Source of the DNA: Planctomycetota bacterium
Lineage (GTDB): Bacteria > Planctomycetota > Phycisphaerae > Phycisphaerales > UBA1924
NCBI GenBank assembly: GCA_030950285.1
Contig: JAUZRR010000022.1
Coordinates: 1-43,203 of the forward strand
Reading direction: 5' to 3'
Length of the DNA stretch: 43,203 nt
Made by a program: the position numbers and the translations under genes. Positions 1 to 8,057 of the stretch are shown here, piece after piece. The notes under the pieces are model-generated. The model was not told where the DNA came from and searched no databases. It saw nothing but the letters and a program-made list of their open reading frames with translations. Positions within the stretch are counted from its first letter, which is position 1, and each line of letters opens with the position of its first letter.

Positions 1-740
1 GGCACCTCATCAAACTCATCCCCTCGGAACAGCGATCCCAGGTACACCCTTCGCACCATCTCATCATTAATCAGCTCGCGGGGCGGGCCCTCCGCAAACT
101 TCTTGCCCGAGTCGATGATGTACGCCCGGTCGCACACCCGCAGCGTTTGCTGCACGTTGTGGTCGGTAATCAGAAACGCGATCCCCTGCGCTGCCAGCGA
201 CCGGACCTCTTTCTGCAGGTCTTCGACCGCGATCGGGTCCACGCCGCTGAAGGGCTCGTCCATCAGGATCAGCCTGGGCTCGGTCACCAGCGCCCGCGCG
301 ATCTCCAGCTTGCGACGCTCACCACCCGAGCAGGTCCGGGCCGCGTGCCTGGCTTTGTGCGTGAGCGCAAACCGTTCGAGAAGCTCGGCAGCCTTGGCTT
401 TGCGTTCTTTCCGCCCCAGGGGCAGCGTCTCGAGAATCGCCAGCAGGTTCTGCTCGCACGTCAGCTTCTGAAAGACGCTCGGCTCCTGACTCAGATAGCC
501 CATCCCCAGCCGCGCCCGCTTGTACATCGGCAAGCCGGTCACGTCCTGCCCGTCAAAGAAGACCCGCCCCGCGTCGGCGTCGATCATGCCGATCGTCATG
601 CGGAAGCTGGTCGTCTTCCCCGCGCCGTTGCGCCCGAGCAAACCCACGATCTCCGCCCGCTCGACATGCAGCGACATCCCGTCCACCACCATCCGGCCGG
701 CGTAACTCTTCTGCAGGTTCTGGGCTTCGAGCAAAGGCAT
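1..740 (-). CDS. lptB: LPS export ABC transporter ATPase LptB (3' end cut by window edge)
   Basis: This is the cytoplasmic ATPase that powers extraction of lipopolysaccharide from the inner membrane together with LptF/LptG. The 246 visible residues contain Walker A (GRNGAGKTT, 36-44), the ABC signature (CSGGE, 137-141), Walker B (LILMDEP, 157-163), the LptB-like GVDPIAV segment (167-173) and the switch histidine in ITDHNV (His194). The ATG at 740 places the conserved start directly before the first strand. The reading frame runs off the left edge in the family-typical C-terminal region, so only a few residues should be missing. It lies downstream of the zinc-ribbon gene on the same strand with a 54-base gap. 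No other lpt gene is visible. The match to LptB over other branched-chain-type ATPases rests on the GVDP and DHNV segments. Confidence 0.93.
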   Translation of the reverse strand, partial: MPLLEAQNLQKSYAGRMVVDGMSLHVERAEIVGLLGRNGAGKTTSFRMTIGMIDADAGRVFFDGQDVTGLPMYKRARLGMGYLSQEPSVFQKLTCEQNLLAILETLPLGRKERKAKAAELLERFALTHKARHAARTCSGGERRKLEIARALVTEPRLILMDEPFSGVDPIAVEDLQKEVRSLAAQGIAFLITDHNVQQTLRVCDRAYIIDSGKKFAEGPPRELINDEMVRRVYLGSLFRGDEFDEV

Positions 741-794
741 CGGGCAAGTGTAGCGGGACCACCCGCGCCCAACCCTTCGCACTCACCCCCGCAC

Positions 795-1370
795 TCACCC
801 CCCCAGAAACTCCCGCATGATCGCGGTCTTGTCGTACATCATCCCGCACTCGGGGCACACCCCAGCCCGGGGCAGGCCGTCGAGCGAATAGCCGCACTTG
901 GGGCACAGCAGCATCAGCCGTTCGAGCACCGCTGCCTCGATCGGGGAATCGGCCTCCTCGTAGCACGCCTCGAGCGCCTCGGGCCCGTGCTGATGCACGA
1001 TCAGCTCGGCAACGTCGGCCGCCGCCCCACACGCCGGGCAACACTCGACCCCCGCGTCCAAAGGCAACGTCTCGCCGCACGCCGGGCACGCCGGAGCCAT
1101 CCCGGGATCGAGCGCCGCGAGGTTCGGCTGCGATTCATCCTCGGTCGGCTCTTCTCCGCCCCGAAACCGCAGCCGCCACTCGCCCCGCGCGAGGTGCTCT
1201 TTCGCTTCCGCCCGCTGCGCGCCGTAGCAGACCATCACGTCGTAGGACCGCGCCATCCCGACCCACCCGTCGGCGTGATCGACCACCGCCGCGAGAATGC
1301 CCTGCGAGAGCAGGCAGTCGCGGGCGGCCTGGGCGACCAACGGATCGTGATGGCTGAGGACGACGTTCAA
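795..1370 (-). CDS. Double zinc-ribbon protein with DUF2007-like N-terminus
   Basis: This 191-residue soluble protein has no recognised enzyme motif. Residues 1-60 resemble the small DUF2007 'putative signal transducing' fold (a strand, a helix starting near the double Ala, then a strand ending in a VMVCYG segment). Two Cys-pair clusters follow: CPAC at 95-98 with CCPAC at 110-114, and CPKCGYSLDGL at 156-166 with CPEC at 172-175. The second pattern is, from memory, very common in planctomycete proteins and is expected to bind zinc. The gene lies between metG and lptB on the same strand with short gaps, so co-transcription is likely. Function is unknown; a protein-protein or nucleic-acid binding role is only a guess. 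Confidence 0.75.
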   Translation of the reverse strand: MNVVLSHHDPLVAQAARDCLLSQGILAAVVDHADGWVGMARSYDVMVCYGAQRAEAKEHLARGEWRLRFRGGEEPTEDESQPNLAALDPGMAPACPACGETLPLDAGVECCPACGAAADVAELIVHQHGPEALEACYEEADSPIEAAVLERLMLLCPKCGYSLDGLPRAGVCPECGMMYDKTAIMREFLGG

Positions 1371-1424
1371 GCAAAGAGAGCCTACCAGATCGGCACCACG
1401 CTGTGCGATGTTCGAGCCAAACGA

Positions 1425-3146
1425 TCACGCTCCCGGGTGAGCCTCGTCCACGCTGGCGCGCATAAAGAGCGCCGGCCCCTTGGTGATCTTCTGCCCGGGC
1501 TTGAGCGACCACGCGCCACCCCACGCGGCCAGCTCATCGAGCGAAGCCTTGAAGCCGGAGTTGGGGTCGGCCGGGTCGTGCAGCGGCGAACAGTCCCACG
1601 CCCGCCAGAGCTCGGCCATTTTGTTGGGGAGGGCGGGAAAGAGCAGGAGCGACGCGATGCGGACCGCCTCGGCACAGTTGTAGAGCACATGCCCGAGCCG
1701 CTCTCGAACCCCATCCTCATCAATCTGTTTGGCCATCGAGAACGGGCGCGTGTCGTTGATGTAGCCGTCAACTTCATTCACAAACAACAGGCCAAGATGC
1801 GTGCAAAGCTCAAGATTGAACTGCGCGAACGCTCCTTGCACTCTGCCGCCCGCCGCCTGCCACCACCCCTCGAGTTGCGTGTCTTGGTTCGTTGCACTAG
1901 CCTCCGGCACCACCCCTCCAAAGTACTTCTCGATCATGTTCCCCACCCTACTCGCGCAGTTCCCGATCCCATTTGCAAGGTCCGCGTTATAGACCTCGAC
2001 AAACTTCGCGTGCGCAAAGTCCGCGTCGTTGGCGCCCAGCGGCCCCTGCGTTGCCAAGTACCACCGCACCGGGTCGATCCCCATCGGCCTTGCCTCGCGC
2101 CCCTCCTTCTCCGCCTGCTTGCGCTCGGACTCGACCACCCACTCGCTGTACGCCTCAAGCCGATCGATCTCGATAAAGTTGCCCAGGCTCTTGGACATCT
2201 TCCGACCCTCAGCCACGAAGTACGCGTGCGCATACACCACCGCCGGCAGCTCGCGCCCCATCGCCATCAGCATCGCCGGCCACACCACCGCGTGGAACCA
2301 CAAAATGTCCTTGGCCATCACGTGCACCGCCGGCGGCCAGTACCGGCTGCGATCCCCCTCAGCGTCCACCGTGCTCGGCGCAGCGGTGTTGTCCACCGCA
2401 CTCAGATAGTTGCACAACGCCTCGATCCACACATACACCCGGTGCGTCGGATCGCCGGGCATCAGAATGCCCCAGTCGGCGTCCCCCTCCTTCACCGCGC
2501 GGCTCACCGGCACGTCATGCAACCCCTGCTTGAGCCGACCCAGCACCTCATTCCGCCGCGCGTCGGGCAGGATGCGGCACCCACCCTCCTCGCCCGCGTC
2601 CCCTTTCGCCAGCGCCTCGTGCAGCCGTGCTTCGTACTTGCTCAGCCGAAAGAAGTAGTTCTTCTCGACCCGCTCCTCCAGGGGCTTCCCGGTCACCGGG
2701 CTCTTGAAATCGTGCTCCTTGGCGACGGTTTCGGTGAGGTACTCCTCCTGCGACGGATCGTACCAGCCCTTGTAATCGCCGAGATAAATATCCCCCGAGT
2801 CCATGAGCTGTTTGATGTAGGCGCTCGCCCGGGCCTTGTGCCGCTCTTGGCTGGTGCGCATGAAGTCGTCGTAGTCGATCGACATCAGGTCGAACGCCTT
2901 GACAAACTCGGCCGCGTTGATATCCGCCCACTCCTGCGGCGAGTGCCCGCGTTCCCTCGCGGTGGTCACCACCTTCTCGGCGTGCTCGTCGGTCCCGGTC
3001 AGGAAGAACACGTCCCGCCCCAGCAGCCGGGCAAACCTCGCCGCGACATCCGCGACCGTCGTCGTGTAGCAATGCCCGATGTGCGGGCGGTCGTTGACGT
3101 AGTAAATCGGTGTCGTGATGTAGTAGGGCTTCTTCTCGTCGGGCAT
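1425..3146 (-). CDS. metG: Methionyl-tRNA synthetase, short zinc-knuckle-less form
   Basis: It charges tRNA-Met with methionine in the cytoplasm. The 573-residue protein has the class I HIGH signature (PHIGH, 21-25), the FFLTGTDEH segment near 47-55, and KMSKS at 316-320. In the connective peptide, where many homologues carry two Cys pairs for zinc, this protein has YDPSQEEYLTE (129-139) and KSPVTGK (148-154) with no cysteines, so it is probably a zinc-independent variant of the kind known in other bacteria. It also ends without the C-terminal EMAPII-like tRNA-binding domain found in E. coli-type enzymes. The ATG at 3146 gives the normal N-terminus a few residues before the first strand. It heads the minus-strand run and diverges from the metallophosphoesterase across 96 bases. 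Confidence 0.95.
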   Translation of the reverse strand: MPDEKKPYYITTPIYYVNDRPHIGHCYTTTVADVAARFARLLGRDVFFLTGTDEHAEKVVTTARERGHSPQEWADINAAEFVKAFDLMSIDYDDFMRTSQERHKARASAYIKQLMDSGDIYLGDYKGWYDPSQEEYLTETVAKEHDFKSPVTGKPLEERVEKNYFFRLSKYEARLHEALAKGDAGEEGGCRILPDARRNEVLGRLKQGLHDVPVSRAVKEGDADWGILMPGDPTHRVYVWIEALCNYLSAVDNTAAPSTVDAEGDRSRYWPPAVHVMAKDILWFHAVVWPAMLMAMGRELPAVVYAHAYFVAEGRKMSKSLGNFIEIDRLEAYSEWVVESERKQAEKEGREARPMGIDPVRWYLATQGPLGANDADFAHAKFVEVYNADLANGIGNCASRVGNMIEKYFGGVVPEASATNQDTQLEGWWQAAGGRVQGAFAQFNLELCTHLGLLFVNEVDGYINDTRPFSMAKQIDEDGVRERLGHVLYNCAEAVRIASLLLFPALPNKMAELWRAWDCSPLHDPADPNSGFKASLDELAAWGGAWSLKPGQKITKGPALFMRASVDEAHPGA

Positions 3147-3242
3147 GACGGGAGTGTAGGGGCAGCAGAAACCCGCGCCGGGTGTGCCGCACCCTCTTGA
3201 GCGCCCTTTGCCGCAGGGTCAGCCGCGTGGTACAACACCCGG

Positions 3243-4205
3243 ATGCAAACTCCGCCCACCTCCCGCCGCTCCCTCCTCATCGCCGGCTCGCTCGCCCTCG
3301 TCCCCGGCATCGCCGGCTCGCGGGCCGTCGCCGGCACCCTCGCCGGCCGATCCCTCACCGGGAGCCGCACACCCGCCGACCCCGCGATCCGCCTGGCCAC
3401 CCTCACCGACATCCACTACGCCGACGCCGACCCGCGAGGCAACCGCTACTACCGCGACTCGATCCCCAAAGTCGTCCGTGCTGTCAACGCGATCAACGAC
3501 GCCCACGCCGACTCGCCGCTGGCGTTCTGCACCATGCTCGGCGACCTCATCGACTCCCGAGGCACCCCGCTCGAAGACGGCGGCCTCGAAGAAGAGATCG
3601 GCTATCTCCAGACCATCGAGGCCCAACTCGCCAAGCTCAACACCGACCGCCACTACGTCTTCGGCAACCACTGCGTCCACACCCTCACCAAGCACGAGTT
3701 TGCCGACCACTCGGCCGCCCAACCCTCGTTCTATTCCTTCGACCGCCCCTTCACCACCGGCTCGGGCTCGCTCCACGTCGTCGTGCTCGACGCCTGCTTC
3801 ACCGCCGACAGCACGCCCTACAGCCGCCGCAACTTCCACTGGACCGACACCAACCTCCCCGACCACGAACTCCGCTGGCTCGAAGCCGACCTGGCAGCAA
3901 CCACCTCTCCGACCATCGTCCTCACCCACCAGCGCCTCGACGGCGACGGCTCAACCACCATCCGCAACGCCCCAGCCGCCCGCACAATCCTCGAACAGTC
4001 GGGCAAGATCGTCGCGGTGCTCCAAGGCCACCACCACGAGAACAGCCTCACCATGATCGAGGAAATCCCCTATCTCGTCATGCGAGCGGTCGTCGAGGGG
4101 CCGGGTGTCGAGAACCACGCCTTCAGCCTCGTCGAGGTCCACGCCGACCACTCTGTGCTGGTTCGAGGCTTCGGGACGCAGGCCGACCACAAGATCGGCC
4201 GGTAG
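3243..4205 (+). CDS. Tat-exported calcineurin-like metallophosphoesterase
   Basis: A 320-residue binuclear metal phosphoesterase. The N-terminus has twin arginines followed by a hydrophobic stretch (SRRSLLIAGSLAL, 7-19), which fits a Tat signal peptide, so it probably acts in the periplasm. Metal-binding motifs appear in the canonical order: DIH (56-58), GDLID (100-104), GNH (141-143), THQ (228-230) and GHHHEN (262-267). Members of this family hydrolyse phosphomonoesters, phosphodiesters or nucleotide-sugar-like substrates; the spacing resembles ADP-ribose/CDP-alcohol phosphohydrolase-like enzymes, but the substrate cannot be told from sequence. It diverges from metG. A palindromic repeat lies about 50 bases after the stop codon, so it may form a single-gene unit. 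Confidence 0.88.
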   Translation: MQTPPTSRRSLLIAGSLALVPGIAGSRAVAGTLAGRSLTGSRTPADPAIRLATLTDIHYADADPRGNRYYRDSIPKVVRAVNAINDAHADSPLAFCTMLGDLIDSRGTPLEDGGLEEEIGYLQTIEAQLAKLNTDRHYVFGNHCVHTLTKHEFADHSAAQPSFYSFDRPFTTGSGSLHVVVLDACFTADSTPYSRRNFHWTDTNLPDHELRWLEADLAATTSPTIVLTHQRLDGDGSTTIRNAPAARTILEQSGKIVAVLQGHHHENSLTMIEEIPYLVMRAVVEGPGVENHAFSLVEVHADHSVLVRGFGTQADHKIGR

Positions 4206-4504
4206 AGTGTCTTGCGCCGGTTTGGTCGGGCATGAGCACGTGCCGTTGCCCCTCCTTGCCCCCTCGCTCGCGCGAGGGGCTCCATGAAGAGGCACGATAC
4301 GTGGTAGAGCCCCTCGCGCGAGCGAAGGGACAACGTTTCACGGATTCCACGCCATCTGATCCGGCGAAGAAGCCCCCCTCCGGCACCGCCGATTCCGCTC
4401 GCTTTCGCCACGCCGCCCCGATACGCTCAGGGGCACACGAGCCGAGGTTTCTGCTGCCCACAGGCGGCTCACCGTCTCGTTTTTCCGGAAGAGGCACCGA
4501 CCGC
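4206..4504. other. Intergenic region before the sigma factor gene
   Basis: About 300 bases separate the metallophosphoesterase stop from the chosen sigma factor start. The first part holds the palindromic repeat described separately (4256-4334). The reading frame of the sigma factor stays open through this region, but the translation (rich in Arg, Pro and Ser, and including the repeat) looks non-coding. The last roughly 170 bases presumably carry the sigma operon promoter; I cannot assign -35 and -10 boxes with confidence. Confidence 0.6.
4256..4334. repeat. REP/BIME-like double palindrome, copy 1
   Basis: Two inverted arms flank a short spacer. The left arm contains CCCCTCGC-loop-GCGAGGGG and the right arm is its inverted counterpart, so each arm can fold alone or the two can pair into one long stem of about 28 bp with a few mismatches. 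It lies about 50 bases after the metallophosphoesterase stop. The same element occurs at 23896-23994 and 36514-36594 in the same orientation, with arms conserved and spacer not. Confidence 0.9.
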
Positions 4505-5134
4505 ATGGAGAAAGCCGAGTTCGAGAAACTCGCCCTCGAGCACCTCGACTCGGTGTATCGGCTCGCGTTGCGCCTCACCCGCAACGGCGAGCGGGCTGAG
4601 GACCTCGTCCAGGACACCTTCGCCCGCGCCCTCCGCCCCCACACCGTCGAGCGGTTTGACCCGGCCTCGGCCCGCCCGGGCGCATCCCCCAGCGAGGGCA
4701 TGCGGGCGTGGCTGTTCACCATCTGCCACAACCTTTTCTACTCCCAGATCAAACGCGAGTCCAAAGCCCCCTCAGCGGTCGAGGAGTTTTTCACCGAATC
4801 GGCCGACACCCGCCTGCCCGACGAGCCCCCCCCGGCGTGGAACCAGGCCAGTTTCGACTGGGAGCAAGTGGACGACCGCCTCCGCAAGATCGTCGAAGAG
4901 CTCAAGGACGAGTACCGCGAGATCCTGCTGATGTGGGGCGTCGACGGGCTCAAGTACCGAGAAATCGGCGAGATTCTCGAAATCCCGATCGGGACGGTCA
5001 TGAGCCGCCTCCACCGGGCCCGCAAGATCGTCGCCGACCAACTGATGGAAGACCCCGACACCGCCGAGGAGTTAGGGCTCAACACGAGAAATCGGGGGGA
5101 AGCGAGGTCGGCCCCCGGGCCGGACAGCACCTGA
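4505..5134 (+). CDS. ECF-family RNA polymerase sigma factor
   Basis: A 209-residue sigma-70-family factor of the extracytoplasmic-function type. Region 2 spans about residues 12-82 (SVYRLALRLTRN, then the AEDLVQDTFARA helix at 31-42 and MRAWLFTICHNLFYS at 66-80). Region 4 spans about 125-180, with YREIGEILEIPIGTVMSRLHR as the DNA-binding helix-turn-helix. A loop of about 45 residues rich in acidic residues and proline links them. The ATG at 4505 gives a standard ECF N-terminus; the frame is open further upstream but the translation there is not protein-like. The next gene encodes a membrane anti-sigma-like protein, so the pair probably senses an envelope signal. The regulon is unknown. Confidence 0.92.
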   Translation: MEKAEFEKLALEHLDSVYRLALRLTRNGERAEDLVQDTFARALRPHTVERFDPASARPGASPSEGMRAWLFTICHNLFYSQIKRESKAPSAVEEFFTESADTRLPDEPPPAWNQASFDWEQVDDRLRKIVEELKDEYREILLMWGVDGLKYREIGEILEIPIGTVMSRLHRARKIVADQLMEDPDTAEELGLNTRNRGEARSAPGPDST

Positions 5135-5255
5135 AACCGGTGAACTTGGGGAAAGCTGCCGCTCTGTGCGGGCAGGGGAAGAAAGACAGGACCAAAATAC
5201 CGCTCGTGACCGCCCAGGCGGGAACACTGCGCGGCATGAATGAGTTAGGTTGGTG

Positions 5256-6179
5256 ATGATGGAACCGGAAGGGAACAACCAGGTCTCGATCGCGACGCTG
5301 CTCAGGCTCGCAGCCGACGGCGAGCTCTCGGCCAAACAGGAAGCCGAACTGCGCGCCCACCTCGAAACCAACCCCGAGGACAACGCCCGGATCGATTTCG
5401 ACCGCAAGCTCCGCCAGGCGTGCAGCTGCGCCTGCGCGCCGGACTGCTGCGCCCCAGAGAGCCTCCGCCAGCGGGTCCTCGCCTGCTGCGACCAAGCCTC
5501 GCTCGAACACGCCGAACAGACTGTCCTTGCCGACAACCTTGCTGTCCGGGCCGAGCAGACCCGATCCCGCAGCTTCTGGGCCGGCCGGGCTCTCGCCCGT
5601 TTCGGCGCGATCGCTGCGCTGATCGCGCTGATCGGCGCGGTCGCGTACATGGTCGGGCGGACCTCGCCCGGGTCGGCCCCCTTTGGTGACACAAACACCC
5701 CCACCGTCCGCACCGCCGCCGACCGGATCGCCTCGTTTGTCCGCAAAGAGCACGACCGCTGCGCCAGCGGCCTCCCCGAGATCGGGGCCAAGTTCGATAT
5801 CACCGACCCCGCAGAGGTCCCCGCCGCCTTCGAGGCAATCGTCGGCAAGTCCTTCTCGCTCGAATCTGTCCTCGATGCCGATGCCCACGGCCTCCGCTTT
5901 CTCGACGCCGGGCTCTGCCACCCGCCCGGTGGAGACGCCCTCCATATCCGCTTTGACACCGGTGAAGAAGACGCAACCCCCGTCAGCCTCTGGATCCAGG
6001 CCGACGACGAATCACTCCCCATCGAGGACGGCGTCACCTATACCAAGGGCGACGGGTGCGAATGCGTCCGGTTCTGGCGGGTTGACGGCGTGCGATACAT
6101 CCTCATCGGTTCACATGCCGATGCCGGCCCATTTGCCAGCCTCGCCCTCCACTCGCCACAGAAGGTCAAGCCCTTCTAA
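5256..6179 (+). CDS. Probable membrane-anchored anti-sigma factor
   Basis: A 307-residue single-pass membrane protein. Residues 12-45 (LLRLAADGELSAKQEAELRAHL and following) match the short helical N-terminus of anti-sigma factors. A cysteine cluster follows (CSCACAPDCC, 56-65, and a CC pair at 77-78) in place of the usual His-x3-Cys-x2-Cys zinc motif. One transmembrane helix lies at about 115-134 and the C-terminal 170 residues would be periplasmic. Four in-frame start codons are stacked (TTG 5250, GTG 5253, ATG 5256, ATG 5259); I choose the ATG at 5256 because an AGG lies about six bases upstream. It follows the sigma gene after a 121-base gap that contains no convincing gene. Binding to the neighbouring sigma factor is inferred from order and topology. 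Confidence 0.75.
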   Translation: MMEPEGNNQVSIATLLRLAADGELSAKQEAELRAHLETNPEDNARIDFDRKLRQACSCACAPDCCAPESLRQRVLACCDQASLEHAEQTVLADNLAVRAEQTRSRSFWAGRALARFGAIAALIALIGAVAYMVGRTSPGSAPFGDTNTPTVRTAADRIASFVRKEHDRCASGLPEIGAKFDITDPAEVPAAFEAIVGKSFSLESVLDADAHGLRFLDAGLCHPPGGDALHIRFDTGEEDATPVSLWIQADDESLPIEDGVTYTKGDGCECVRFWRVDGVRYILIGSHADAGPFASLALHSPQKVKPF

Positions 6180-6316
6180 GCCCGAGCCCCTACGAACCCC
6201 CCACGAACCCCCCACGCCCCCCCCACGAGCCCAGCCGCAAGAACTCGATGAACCCTCGCGCTCTTGGTTGCGTCTGACTCCTGACGCGGCCGATAGAATG
6301 TTCCGGGAGTTCAACC

Positions 6317-8053
6317 ATGCGCAATCACCACGTCCGATATCTCACATCGCTCGCCCTCGTGCTGCTCGCCGGGCAGGCCACCGTCGCGTCGGCCCAGAAC
6401 GCCGTCGGCAACGGGCGCGCCCTCGAAAAATCGCTCCAGACAATCCAGCCAGGAATCCCCCTCGCACGCCCCCGTTCCTTCTCGCGCGAGCTGGCGTTCC
6501 GCGAAGCAATCGTCACCGGCACCGCACCGGGCGGGTTCTCCTTCCGCGGGTCCACCCTCCCCAGCCAGTTCGAGTTCCGCGGCGAGCTCGGCGAGGACGC
6601 ACTCTTTGCCTACCGCCGCGACAGCCTCTTCTCCGGGCTCTCCGGCCAAGGCATCCGAGGCACCGAAGCCCTCCAGTACCAGTTCGCACTCTCGGTCGGA
6701 GGCCAGGTCCCCACGTCGCTCGCCGGCCCGATCGCCTTTGGCCGCACCGGCAGCACCGAACGCGGCGTCAACCCCGATCGCCCCTTCGACCGTGACCTGA
6801 CCAACCCCAGCCAAGGCCTCCACCGCGCAAACCCCGACGACTACAACGACCTCATCTCCGCGGTCGACCTCAGCTCACCCCTCGTCCAGCCGTTGCGGTC
6901 CATCTCGACCTTCACCGCCAACCGCGGCCTTCAACCCACGCTCGTCGGCATCATGCAGAACCGCGAGACCCAACAAAGCGCCGGCCAGACCGCCTCCCCC
7001 CTGCTCGGCGTCCAGGTGGTCCCCGTCGGCAAACTCCGAAACCCCGACCCCATGCCCACCAACCCGGCTCGGGCGAACCCAGCCATTGCAAACCCAGCCA
7101 TCGCCAACCCCGCGAGTGCCAACCCCACCAGCGCCAACCCCGGGCTCGTCCCCAGCACGCAAACACGACCCGCAACCTCCCCGCCCGCCGGCACCGGGCC
7201 CCGCATCCGGACCGCCTACGACAGCATGATGGACCGGTTCCGCTCGGTCTCGGGCGTGGTCGATATCAACGCCGCCCCGCCCGCCGGCTCGACCCCCGAC
7301 TGGGCCCGCGACCTGATCGACCTCCGCCGCATCCTCCGCGGGCTTCCCTCCTCGACCGCCGAGGCGCTCGGGCTCACCCCCGAGGTGATCGAGCCCAGCG
7401 ATATCACCGACGCCGCCGGGCGACCCGACAACCCGCTCCTCGACTCCACCACCGACCGCAACGCCCAACCGACCTTCGACGCCGAGGTCCTCCGCCGCGT
7501 CCGCGAAGCCGGGGGATTCTCAGACACGCTCATCGCCACCGACATCCCGATCATCGATATGTACACCGCCCACATGCGCGGCGGCGAGCAACTCCTCATC
7601 AAGAACCGCTACTTCGACGCCGAGGAACGCTTCATCAGCGCCATGAGCTCGCGACCGGGAGATGTCAACGCACAGATCGGCCGAATCCACGCACAGATCG
7701 GGGCCGGGCTCTATCTCTCGGCCGCCCTCAATGTCCGCCAACTCCTCATCGGCAGCCCCGAAACCAGCGGCATGAAGTTCAGCGCCTCGCTTCTCCCCGA
7801 ACAAAAGCGCCTCGACGAGGTCATCCCCGTGCTCCGCGCCGGGCTCACCAGCCTCTCCAGCGGGTCCGATAGCGGGCTGCTCCTGGCCTACCTCGGCCAC
7901 CAGCTCGACCGCCCGGGCGACATCCGCGACGGGCTCGCAGCCCTCCGCGAGCACGGCGACGAGGCCGAGCAACGCCTCGCCGACCTTCTGCAGGGCGTCT
8001 GGTTGGATGCAGCAGCCCCGACCGGGGATGATTCCCCGGCCGACGACGGCTGA
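6317..8053 (+). CDS. Secreted protein with Ala-Asn-Pro repeat, function unknown
   Basis: I do not recognise this 578-residue protein. It has a clear signal peptide (hydrophobic core at 10-24, likely cleavage after ASA at 24-26). Residues about 60-120 form a segment rich in Phe, Arg and Gly. Residues about 248-276 are a five-residue tandem repeat of the form ANPAI/ANPAS/ANPTS, encoded by imperfect 15-bp DNA units near 7064-7145. The C-terminal third (about 425-560) is alpha-helical with Ala/Leu-rich stretches and may form TPR-like helical hairpins. Four bases separate its stop from the PP2C phosphatase start, so the two are probably co-expressed, perhaps with the sigma/anti-sigma pair upstream. 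Location should be periplasm or cell surface. Confidence 0.7.
   Translation: MRNHHVRYLTSLALVLLAGQATVASAQNAVGNGRALEKSLQTIQPGIPLARPRSFSRELAFREAIVTGTAPGGFSFRGSTLPSQFEFRGELGEDALFAYRRDSLFSGLSGQGIRGTEALQYQFALSVGGQVPTSLAGPIAFGRTGSTERGVNPDRPFDRDLTNPSQGLHRANPDDYNDLISAVDLSSPLVQPLRSISTFTANRGLQPTLVGIMQNRETQQSAGQTASPLLGVQVVPVGKLRNPDPMPTNPARANPAIANPAIANPASANPTSANPGLVPSTQTRPATSPPAGTGPRIRTAYDSMMDRFRSVSGVVDINAAPPAGSTPDWARDLIDLRRILRGLPSSTAEALGLTPEVIEPSDITDAAGRPDNPLLDSTTDRNAQPTFDAEVLRRVREAGGFSDTLIATDIPIIDMYTAHMRGGEQLLIKNRYFDAEERFISAMSSRPGDVNAQIGRIHAQIGAGLYLSAALNVRQLLIGSPETSGMKFSASLLPEQKRLDEVIPVLRAGLTSLSSGSDSGLLLAYLGHQLDRPGDIRDGLAALREHGDEAEQRLADLLQGVWLDAAAPTGDDSPADDG
7064..7145 (+). repeat. 15-bp coding tandem repeat (ANPxx)
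   Basis: About five imperfect units of 15 bp encode ANPAI, ANPAI, ANPAS, ANPTS and ANPGL inside the secreted protein gene. Third-position differences between units show that the repeat is old rather than freshly expanded. The encoded stretch is probably a flexible linker. Confidence 0.75.
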
Positions 8054-8057
8054 CCCC

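Noticed and set aside
147..3200. A 1017-codon plus-strand open frame across the lptB-metG region
   Set aside because: It is antisense to three clear genes, is rich in Arg, His and Pro, and has no domain signal. It is a GC-driven shadow.
5141..5256. A 38-codon frame between sigma and anti-sigma genes, ending in TGATG at the anti-sigma start
   Set aside because: Weak GTG start, no ribosome site and no recognisable sequence; the overlap alone is not enough to call a gene.
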